Assembly (NCBI GenBank): GCA_029573495.1
Contig: JAKQEI010000104.1
Span: forward strand, 1-64,000
Reading direction: 5' to 3'
DNA: 64,000 bases
Source of the DNA: Bacteroidota bacterium
Lineage (GTDB): Bacteria > Bacteroidota > Bacteroidia > Flavobacteriales_F > PHOS-HE28
Part shown: one piece after another, positions 57,937-64,000 of the stretch
How positions within the stretch are numbered: the stretch's first letter is position 1
Layout: every line of letters starts with the position of its first letter
Position numbers and translations under genes: made by a program
Notes under the pieces: generated by a model
The model's input: only the letters and a program-made list of their open reading frames with translations
What the model was told of the DNA's origin: nothing
Database searches by the model: none

Positions 57937-58914
57937 TCATGCCGGGCCATAGCCCAGGCGTGCCCGCACCCGATCAAGGACCGCGGTGGCCACCGCCGTG
58001 GCCTTTTCAGCACCGATACGCAACTGCGCGTCCAGCTCCCCGCGATCAGCCATGAGCTCAGCGAACCGGGCGCGCTGTGTGGAATAGCCGTCGAGCAGGG
58101 CTGAGAGTAGCTCCTTCTTGGCGTGTCCGTAACCGTACCCACCGCGCTCGTAGTTCTCGCGCATGCGCTGCGCGGCTTCCGGTGGTGCCACCAGCTTGTA
58201 GATGGCGAAGATCTTGTCCTTGTCCGGGTCCTTCGGTGACTCCAGCGGGGTGCTGTCGGTAACGATGCCCATCACCTGCTGCTTCAATTCCTTCTCCGGT
58301 GCGAAGAGCTGGATCGTGTTCCCCCGGCTCTTGCTCATCTTCTCGCCATCCGTGCCCGGTACGATCATCACCTCCTGGTCCACCCTTGCCGTGGGTACCA
58401 CGAAGGTCTCGCCCATGTGATGGTTGAAGCGCTCGGCCACATCCCGAGCCATCTCCAGGTGTTGCAACTGGTCCTTGCCCACCGGTACCTGGTGTACATC
58501 GTAGAGCAGGATGTCCGCAGCCATGAGCATGGGGTAGACGAAGAGCCCCCCATTGACGTCCTCGAGCCGATCGGCCTTGTCCTTGAAGCTGTGTGCCAGG
58601 GCCAGTCTGGAATACGGGAAGAAGCAGCTCAGATACCAGGTCAGCTCAGTCACCATGGGCACATCGCTCTGGCGGTAGAACACGGTGCGGGCAGGGTCCA
58701 GTCCGCAAGCCAGCCAGGCCGCCGCCACGCCATAGGTGTTCTCGCGCAGCACCGCCGGATCCTTGATCTGCGTGAGGCTGTGGAGGTCGGCGATGAAGAG
58801 GTAGGATTCGTTCCGGTCGTCGCGGCTCAGGGCGATGGCCGGCGCGATGGCTCCCAGTATGTTGCCGAGGTGCGGGACCCCGGTGCTCTGGATGCCGGTG
58901 AGGATGCGTGCCAT
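57937..58914 (-). CDS. trpS: Tryptophanyl-tRNA synthetase
   Basis: 325 residues, class I. The HIGH-type motif is STGVPHLGNILGAI near residue 14 and the KMSKS loop is GEKMSKSRGNTIQLF near residue 192. LMAADILLYDVHQVPVGKDQ, typical of bacterial TrpRS, binds the amino acid. Its promoter TAACTTCG leaves a 7-nt leader. It is divergent from plsC. Confidence 0.97.
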   Translation of the reverse strand: MARILTGIQSTGVPHLGNILGAIAPAIALSRDDRNESYLFIADLHSLTQIKDPAVLRENTYGVAAAWLACGLDPARTVFYRQSDVPMVTELTWYLSCFFPYSRLALAHSFKDKADRLEDVNGGLFVYPMLMAADILLYDVHQVPVGKDQLQHLEMARDVAERFNHHMGETFVVPTARVDQEVMIVPGTDGEKMSKSRGNTIQLFAPEKELKQQVMGIVTDSTPLESPKDPDKDKIFAIYKLVAPPEAAQRMRENYERGGYGYGHAKKELLSALLDGYSTQRARFAELMADRGELDAQLRIGAEKATAVATAVLDRVRARLGYGPA

Positions 58915-58921
58915 GGGGCCG

Positions 58922-58929
58922 CGAAGTTA
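58922..58929 (-). promoter_or_regulatory. -7 promoter box (TAACTTCG) for trpS
   Basis: TAACTTCG on the minus strand, 7 nt before ATG 58914. Confidence 0.6.
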
Positions 58930-58968
58930 GCCGGACCCGCTCCTCCCGCCGGGCGGCCTCCTCGCGAG

Positions 58969-58976
58969 TAAATTCG
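58969..58976 (+). promoter_or_regulatory. -7 promoter box (TAAATTCG) for plsC-gatC
   Basis: TAAATTCG, 11 nt before ATG 58988. Confidence 0.55.
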
Positions 58977-58987
58977 CCCCCCTTTCC

Positions 58988-59797
58988 ATGGCCGGAGCTG
59001 AAGCCACGATCACCGAACGTACACGCGTTGTCCCAGGCGAGGACCGGCGCTCGGTCGTGCTCAAGTGGCTCTTCCTGCCGTTGCGCTGGCTCTACAAGCT
59101 CTACTTCGCGGTTGTCTTCTTCGGCTCCCTGGTGCTGCTGTACATCCCATTCCGCGTACTGCTCTTCCGACCGCATCGTTACCAGCGTGCCTTCCGGTTG
59201 AAAAGGGCATGGGCCTTCTTCCTGCAATGTGCGTTGGGCATCCCCCTTCGGGTCGAACGGAAGGGAAGGCTTCCGGTTGCACCCTATATCATCTGCTGCA
59301 ACCACAGCAGCTACCTGGACATCATCCAGATGTACAACGTGGTGCCGACCTATTTCCTGTTCATGGGCAAGTACGAACTGCTACGCTGGCCGCTGTTCAA
59401 CATCTTCTTCAAGGGGATGAACATCGCTGTGAACAGGGGGGATCGTGTCGAAGCCGCCAAAGCCTTTCGCAAGGCGGCAGAGACCCTGGACCGTGGGGTG
59501 AGCCTTGCGCTCTTCCCGGAAGGGACCATCCCGAACTACACCCCGCGCATGAAGCCCTTCAAGGATGGCGCGTTCAGGCTGGCCATTGAGAAGCAGGTGC
59601 CCATCGTGCCGATCACATTCCTGGATCATTGGCGGCTGTTCGGAGAGCCGGCCGAGCTTTTGAGCCGCGCCAGGCCGGGTCTCGCCCGCGCCGTGTTGCA
59701 CGACGCCGTCCCCACGGCCGGTCTCACCATGGATGATCTGGTAGCTTTGCGGGATCGCGTCTACCGCACCATCGAAGAACCGCTGCTTCGAACATGA
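58988..59797 (+). CDS. plsC: 1-acyl-sn-glycerol-3-phosphate acyltransferase
   Basis: 269 residues. It acylates lysophosphatidic acid in phospholipid synthesis. An N-terminal hydrophobic part (LYKLYFAVVFFGSLVLLYIPF) anchors it. The catalytic NHSSYLDIIQ (H-x4-D) is near residue 101, and ALFPEGTIPNYTPRM is the substrate-binding motif. The stop overlaps the gatC start (ATGA). Confidence 0.93.
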   Translation: MAGAEATITERTRVVPGEDRRSVVLKWLFLPLRWLYKLYFAVVFFGSLVLLYIPFRVLLFRPHRYQRAFRLKRAWAFFLQCALGIPLRVERKGRLPVAPYIICCNHSSYLDIIQMYNVVPTYFLFMGKYELLRWPLFNIFFKGMNIAVNRGDRVEAAKAFRKAAETLDRGVSLALFPEGTIPNYTPRMKPFKDGAFRLAIEKQVPIVPITFLDHWRLFGEPAELLSRARPGLARAVLHDAVPTAGLTMDDLVALRDRVYRTIEEPLLRT

Positions 59798-60090
59798 GGA
59801 TCACCGAAGAGACACTCGACCGCATCGCGGAGCTGGCCCGCCTGGACGTGAGCGACCCGGCGACCCGGGCCAACCTGCTCGCTGATATGCAACGCGTGTT
59901 CGACTTCGTGGAGAAGCTGAACGAGGTGGACACGAAAGGAGTGGAGCCCCTGATCTTCATGACGGATGAGGCCGACGTGCTCCGTGAGGACGTGGCCTCC
60001 GTGGAGATCACCAAGCAGGAGGCCCTGGCCAATGCACCGGTGAAGGACAGTGACTACTTCAAGGTGCCACGCGTGGTGGACAAGGGCTGA
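59794..60090 (+). CDS. gatC: Aspartyl/glutamyl-tRNA amidotransferase subunit C
   Basis: 98 residues, normal. GatC supports the GatCAB complex that converts Glu-tRNA-Gln or Asp-tRNA-Asn to the amide form. Family sequence: ITEETLDRIAELARLDVSD, MQRVFDFVEKLNEVDTKGVE, REDVASVEITKQEALANAPV and YFKVPRVVDK at the end. gatA and gatB are not in the window. It overlaps plsC by 4 bp. Confidence 0.95.
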   Translation: MRITEETLDRIAELARLDVSDPATRANLLADMQRVFDFVEKLNEVDTKGVEPLIFMTDEADVLREDVASVEITKQEALANAPVKDSDYFKVPRVVDKG

Positions 60091-60207
60091 GCCTGCGGAT
60101 CCCCCGACCCAATGTTGACGAACTTTCATCCGGAAGGAGCGTAGAACGCCATCGCGAGCACAATTTCGTCGCTCCGGACCCGGAACGTAAACAGGCGATC
60201 ACATCCC

Positions 60208-61137
60208 ATGCGATCCTTCATCTCCCGCTATCCCGTTCTCACACTGGCCGTGATCGTGCTGTCCATCCAATTCGGCATCGTTCTTATAGCTGCATCGCTC
60301 ATGCCTGAGGGCAAGCGTCTGCATGAATCCCCTGAAGCCCACATGATCTTCCGCTTCCGGGTGTTCTGGCCCTTGGTGTTCGCTGTGCTGATCACCTATT
60401 ACCTGGAAGGTAAACAAGGTCTGTACAAGCTGTTCGGTGCCTACCGCATCTGGCGTGTGCCGGGTAAGTGGTGGGCTTTCGCCGCATCCTGGAAATTCCT
60501 TTTCTGCTACCTCGGCTGGGCCATCGCTGATCTTGCCGGCTGGCTGCCCTGGCCAGGCGCCGCACAGCCCATGTTCTCCGAAGGACCGAACGGCGAGCGC
60601 ATGCACATCATCAACCTCCTGTTCGGCATGCCCTTCATCATCGGTATCGCACTGGTGGAGGAGACCACCTGGATGAAATATTGCGCCACCCGTTTGCAGG
60701 ACAAGTACAGTGCGTTCGTCTCATGCACCCTCACCGGTGTGATCTGGGGCCTGTGGTACCTGCCCATGCTGCTTCTCGGCGAAGGCGTTCCCGATGGCAT
60801 CCCCTGGTACTTCTTCCTGCTCAGCATGATCGGCCTGGCCATCCTGCTGGGTTGGGTGTACAACATGACCCATAGTGGATTGATCCTTCTGATCATGCAG
60901 TTGGTGAGCAACATCGCCTTCTACATCATGCCAGCCCTGCCCGTAGCCCATGATGGGGACCCCAGTTGGGTGATGGTCTTCGTGTGGGTGGAGGTGGCCA
61001 TCGCCGCTTTCGTGGTGATACGATACGGTCCCAAGGACATGGGCCTGGGACCACGTCCCACCTGGACGGACCCCAAGATCCCGGACTGGAACCCCTCGCG
61101 GAAGAAGCAGGGTGACCAACAGCTGGCTGCGGCCTGA
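60208..61137 (+). CDS. CPBP-family membrane protein with altered catalytic motifs
   Basis: 309 residues with about eight membrane helices. The fold is that of CPBP (Rce1-like, ABI) intramembrane proteases. The motifs are seen but altered: EExxxR appears as VEETTWMKY (Arg replaced by Met), the following FxxxH region as IWGLWYLPML (His replaced by Tyr), and the third as NMTHSGLILLIMQLVSN. It may therefore be a non-proteolytic member, or motif assignment may be off by a helix. The C-terminus is polar and disordered. It probably shares a transcript with the methyltransferase 12 bp downstream. Confidence 0.75.
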   Translation: MRSFISRYPVLTLAVIVLSIQFGIVLIAASLMPEGKRLHESPEAHMIFRFRVFWPLVFAVLITYYLEGKQGLYKLFGAYRIWRVPGKWWAFAASWKFLFCYLGWAIADLAGWLPWPGAAQPMFSEGPNGERMHIINLLFGMPFIIGIALVEETTWMKYCATRLQDKYSAFVSCTLTGVIWGLWYLPMLLLGEGVPDGIPWYFFLLSMIGLAILLGWVYNMTHSGLILLIMQLVSNIAFYIMPALPVAHDGDPSWVMVFVWVEVAIAAFVVIRYGPKDMGLGPRPTWTDPKIPDWNPSRKKQGDQQLAAA

Positions 61138-61149
61138 TCCAACGATCCT

Positions 61150-61893
61150 ATGGACAACGCTTTCATCGCCACCACCTTCGACTGGGACCATCGCACGCCG
61201 AAGGACTGGCAGCGGTTCACCAACAAGCTGCTGCGCAAGCTCCGGATAGGCGCGCAACTGACGCCGGTACCCGGGAACATGGCCAACGTGGAGGCCCGGA
61301 TGAACCTCTTCCACCTCCTGGAACAGACCGTGGCCAACAAAGTGCCCGGCGATGTGGTGGACGTGGGTTGCAACGCGGGGGACAGCACCATCGTCATGCA
61401 ACGGGTGATCTCCGAACTCGCCCCGGAGAAACAGGTGCACGCCTACGACAGCTTCGAGGGCCTGCCCGAACTGACCGCGAACGACAGCAAGGACGGCGTA
61501 TACGAGAAGGGATACATGGCGGCGGGCCTCGAGCTGTTCACGAAGAAGTTCAATGCGCTCGGCCTGAAGCTGCCTCATACGCACAAGGGCTGGTTCGAGG
61601 CTACGATCCCATCCCAGCTGCCCGATCGCATCAGCTTCGCGCTGATCGATGGCGACCTCTACGAATCCACGAAACATGTCCTGCCCCACCTCTATGAGCG
61701 CATGGCCCCGGGTGCCATCGGGATGATCGCGGTGTACTACGATGAGGCGATCTACCAGCGCAAGGGACTTCCCGGTGGGTACAGGTCACCCGGCGTGAAG
61801 CGTGCAACCGACGAGTTCTTCCGGGACAAGCCGGAAAAGGTGTCGCTGCTATACGCCAACGAGTATTCGAACGGGTACTTCCGGAAGCTGTAG
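61150..61893 (+). CDS. TylF/MycF-type O-methyltransferase family protein
   Basis: 247 residues. The SAM site is [20 protein letters not shown] near residue 75. The diagnostic part is [20 protein letters not shown], with the acidic DGD pair that binds Mg in TylF-like sugar methyltransferases, then [20 protein letters not shown]. The substrate may be a sugar of a surface glycan; this is inference. No biosynthetic cluster is nearby. Confidence 0.85.
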   Translation: MDNAFIATTFDWDHRTPKDWQRFTNKLLRKLRIGAQLTPVPGNMANVEARMNLFHLLEQTVANKVPGDVVDVGCNAGDSTIVMQRVISELAPEKQVHAYDSFEGLPELTANDSKDGVYEKGYMAAGLELFTKKFNALGLKLPHTHKGWFEATIPSQLPDRISFALIDGDLYESTKHVLPHLYERMAPGAIGMIAVYYDEAIYQRKGLPGGYRSPGVKRATDEFFRDKPEKVSLLYANEYSNGYFRKL

Positions 61894-61945
61894 CCCACCC
61901 CTTGCGTTGTCCTCCGGTCAGCGGCCACGGCTCGTTCCTGCTTCG

Positions 61946-61953
61946 CACCTTTG
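61946..61953 (+). promoter_or_regulatory. -7-like box (CACCTTTG) for kbl
   Basis: CACCTTTG, one mismatch from TAnnTTTG, 5 nt before ATG 61959. Confidence 0.4.
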
Positions 61954-61958
61954 CCTCC

Positions 61959-63152
61959 ATGTACGGAAGCATCAAGGAGCACCTGGGCAATGAACTGAAG
62001 TCCATCGAAGAGGCGGGCCTCTTCAAACGTGAACGCATCATCACCAGCGAGCAGGGCGCGGAGATCACCGTGAACGGCCGGAAGGTGTTGAACTTCTGCG
62101 CCAACAATTACCTCGGCCTGTCCTCACACCCCGAGGTGATCAGAGCCGCGCATGCCACGCTCGATTCCCATGGCTACGGGATGAGCAGTGTACGCTTCAT
62201 CTGCGGCACCCAGGACATCCACAAGGAGCTCGAGGCGAAGCTCTCCGCGTTCCACTCCCTGGATGATACCATCCTGTACGCGGCCTGTTTCGATGCCAAT
62301 GGAGGTGTGTTCGAGCCACTGCTGACCGAGCTGGACGCCATCATCAGCGACTCGCTGAACCATGCGAGCATCATTGACGGGGTCCGCCTGTGCAAGGCCA
62401 TGCGCTACCGCTATGCGAACAACGACATGGCCGATCTGGAACTACAGCTCCAGACCGCACACAAGGATGGCGCCCGCCACATCCTCATCGTCACCGACGG
62501 TGTCTTCAGCATGGACGGCATCGTGGCCGACCTCAAGGGGGTCTGCGACCTGGCTGACAAGTATGAAGCCCTTGTGATGGTGGACGAATGCCATGCCGCC
62601 GGTTTCATCGGGAAGACCGGTCGTGGCAGTGTGGAGCATTGCGGGGTCACCGGAAGGGTGGATATCATCACCGGCACCCTGGGCAAGGCGTTGGGCGGAG
62701 CTATGGGGGGCTACACCAGCGCCCGCAAGGAGATCGTGGAATTGTTGCGCCAACGCAGCCGTCCTTATCTCTTCAGTAATTCGCTCGCACCTTCCATCGT
62801 GGGTGCTTCCATCCGCGTGATCGACCTGTTGAGCAGCACGACCGAACTCCGCGATCGATTGGAGGCGAACGTTGATCGTTTCCGCACCGGGATCGAAGCC
62901 CTCGGTTTCAAGACGCGTGGGGCCGGAGCCGCCATCGTGCCGGTGATGCTGGGTGATGCGCGCATGAGCCAGGTGATGGCCGATCGGTTGCTGGAGGAGG
63001 GCATCTACGTCATCGGCTTCTTCTATCCAGTGGTGCCCAAGGACACGGCGCGCATCCGGGTCCAGCTCAGCGCAGCCCACACCGATGCCCACATCGATCA
63101 CGCGCTGGCCGCGTTCGGGAAGGTGGGCAGGGAGCTGGGTGTGATCCCTTGA
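61959..63152 (+). CDS. kbl: Glycine C-acetyltransferase (2-amino-3-ketobutyrate CoA ligase)
   Basis: 397 residues from ATG 61959 ([20 protein letters not shown]). It cleaves 2-amino-3-ketobutyrate with CoA to glycine and acetyl-CoA. PLP enzyme of the alpha-oxoamine synthase family: [40 protein letters not shown] and the PLP-Lys in [19 protein letters not shown] near 245. It completes the threonine pathway started by Tdh at the other end of the window. Confidence 0.95.
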   Translation: MYGSIKEHLGNELKSIEEAGLFKRERIITSEQGAEITVNGRKVLNFCANNYLGLSSHPEVIRAAHATLDSHGYGMSSVRFICGTQDIHKELEAKLSAFHSLDDTILYAACFDANGGVFEPLLTELDAIISDSLNHASIIDGVRLCKAMRYRYANNDMADLELQLQTAHKDGARHILIVTDGVFSMDGIVADLKGVCDLADKYEALVMVDECHAAGFIGKTGRGSVEHCGVTGRVDIITGTLGKALGGAMGGYTSARKEIVELLRQRSRPYLFSNSLAPSIVGASIRVIDLLSSTTELRDRLEANVDRFRTGIEALGFKTRGAGAAIVPVMLGDARMSQVMADRLLEEGIYVIGFFYPVVPKDTARIRVQLSAAHTDAHIDHALAAFGKVGRELGVIP

Positions 63153-63303
63153 ACCCGCGCAACCCGTGCATTCGCGTCCGGGCGGGCGGGTCGTGTTGCG
63201 GTCATCTGCCGACCTTTTGTTTCCTTCGTGCAGGATCCTCCAGTGAACACTGGCTCTCCCCCTAGGGATCCACATCTATCGGTGAACACCAGATGAACGG
63301 GGA

Positions 63304-64000
63304 ATGGATCCAGTCGAGGGCGGGGAACAAGGGACGATCGAAAGTGGAACGGCTTCCTGCTCGGTCACGGCGCAGGCACTTCTTCAAGCGTTCAGGAACG
63401 ACCGGTTCGTTTTCGGATACAGCGGTCACTTCGGCGATGACCTGACAGCACGCTTGCTGGACCTGAGCGACCGGATGATCGCGGCCATGAGTGGTGCCTC
63501 CATCCATCGGAAACGGTCGGCCTTTCTTCTCGTGGAGGCCTATCAGAACATCATCCGCCACCGGGCCGACCTCCCGCCGCACATCGACAGCGGCGAAGGA
63601 CGCAGTTTCTTCTGCTGCCGGGCGAACCCGTCCGGACAGGACCTGGTGGCCATCAACGGGGTGGCGAGGTGGCGCGTGGATGCCCTCGCGCGTCAACTGG
63701 AGGCCATCCGCGGGATGGACCAGATGGCGCTCAAGGACCTTTCCATGCGCATGCTCCAGGTCCCATCCGAAGGTCGTGGGGCCGGGGTGGGCTTCATCGA
63801 GATGGCACGCCGGTCGGGGAATGAGCTCGGTCATATGTTGCGTGGCCTGGGTGAGGACCATGCGCTCTTCGCTCTCGCAGTGCGCACCGGTGACGCCCAT
63901 CCGCACGAGAAGATCATCCGTGAAGCAGCGATCCTCCATGGCACCGTGGTGATGAACGATATCCTGCTTTACCAGGCTGGTCATTGCTTGCCGGGCATGT
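63304..64000 (+). CDS. SiaB family protein kinase (DUF6272-like), 3' end cut by the window
   Basis: At least 232 codons from ATG 63304, open to the window end; absent from the ORF track because no stop is included. It begins MDPVEGGEQGTIESGTASCS, then FVFGYSGHFGDDLTARLLDL, FLLVEAYQNIIRHRADLPPH (N-box-like E..N), LVAINGVARWRVDALARQLE and GAGVGFIEMARRSGNELGHM (G-box-like). These match the SiaB-type histidine-kinase-fold Ser/Thr kinases that act with SiaC-like partners and a PP2C phosphatase in signalling. Such partners would be expected just to the right. The track ORFs at 63262-63984 (minus) and 63491-63952 are shadows of it. Confidence 0.85.
   Translation, partial: MDPVEGGEQGTIESGTASCSVTAQALLQAFRNDRFVFGYSGHFGDDLTARLLDLSDRMIAAMSGASIHRKRSAFLLVEAYQNIIRHRADLPPHIDSGEGRSFFCCRANPSGQDLVAINGVARWRVDALARQLEAIRGMDQMALKDLSMRMLQVPSEGRGAGVGFIEMARRSGNELGHMLRGLGEDHALFALAVRTGDAHPHEKIIREAAILHGTVVMNDILLYQAGHCLPGM

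Noticed and set aside
63262-63984. 240-codon minus-strand ORF and the 153-codon plus ORF at 63491
   Set aside because: Both are shadows of the SiaB-type frame starting at 63304, which carries clear family motifs.

Overview
This window comes from a bacterium of the phylum Bacteroidota, probably a high-GC relative of Flavobacteriales or Sphingobacteriales (base composition is about 60% G+C by eye). The support is three secreted proteins with type IX secretion (T9SS) sorting tails, a TonB receptor with a carboxypeptidase-regulatory N-terminus, a fused HU-like/SPOR protein, an Omp28 protein, a bacilliredoxin, short spacers without clear Shine-Dalgarno sites, and more than thirty copies of the Bacteroidota -7 promoter box (TAnnTTTG, here often TAnnTTCG) just upstream of start codons. 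The lineage is inferred; no ribosomal RNA is present.

Layout. 0-2.6 kb: an AraC regulator with two proteins of repeated ABM-like domains, then a broken 3' end of an hppD gene. 2.6-3.8 kb: a divergent tetR/cupin pair sharing an 8+8 bp palindrome. 3.8-7.9 kb: tyrosine catabolism (hppD, hmgA) split by a one-gene element bounded by inverted arrays of 8-bp repeats, then trhO. 7.9-14.5 kb: tdh, a MORN-like protein, cysS, an M28 lipoprotein and a T9SS FG-GAP protein. 14.7-21 kb: polA, two unknown exported proteins and a T9SS M43 protease. 21-26 kb: metB-type enzyme, EamA exporter, yicC-gmk-nadD, udk. 26-32 kb: two tiny genes, PPK2, recJ-tadA, bacilliredoxin, Omp28. 32-41 kb: gdhA, dprA, TonB receptor, kdsB, HU-SPOR protein, peroxiredoxin and a HemJ-like protein. 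41-46 kb: thioesterase, glycosyltransferase 9, tatD-ansA, a tandem structured repeat at tRNA-Ser, dusB. 46-60 kb: LolE-like permease, membrane proteins, rbfA, an MsbA-like ABC exporter, acyltransferase, class A PBP, hflX with a cytochrome c and a haem-like membrane protein, trpS, plsC-gatC. 60-64 kb: a degenerate CPBP protein, TylF-type methyltransferase, kbl, and the start of a SiaB-family kinase gene that is cut by the window edge and missing from the ORF track.

How the genes fit together. Most are ordinary chromosomal housekeeping and envelope genes packed in short operons with ATGA overlaps or in divergent pairs with back-to-back promoters. hppD and hmgA take 4-hydroxyphenylpyruvate to maleylacetoacetate. 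tdh and kbl, 54 kb apart, take threonine to glycine and acetyl-CoA. kdsB, the glycosyltransferase, the ABC exporter, the LolE-like permease and the PBP serve outer-membrane and wall building.

The signals most worth a second look are (1) the four-helix-bundle gene between two mirror-image arrays of four 8-bp repeats; (2) a 163-bp tandem repeat with a cloverleaf-like fold whose junctions copy the 3' end of tRNA-Ser; (3) the hppD 3' remnant, which leaves the tetR/cupin cassette between two hppD ends; (4) promoter boxes so close to start codons that many transcripts should be leaderless; and (5) the truncated SiaB-type gene. No CRISPR array, transposase, prophage or rRNA was seen.
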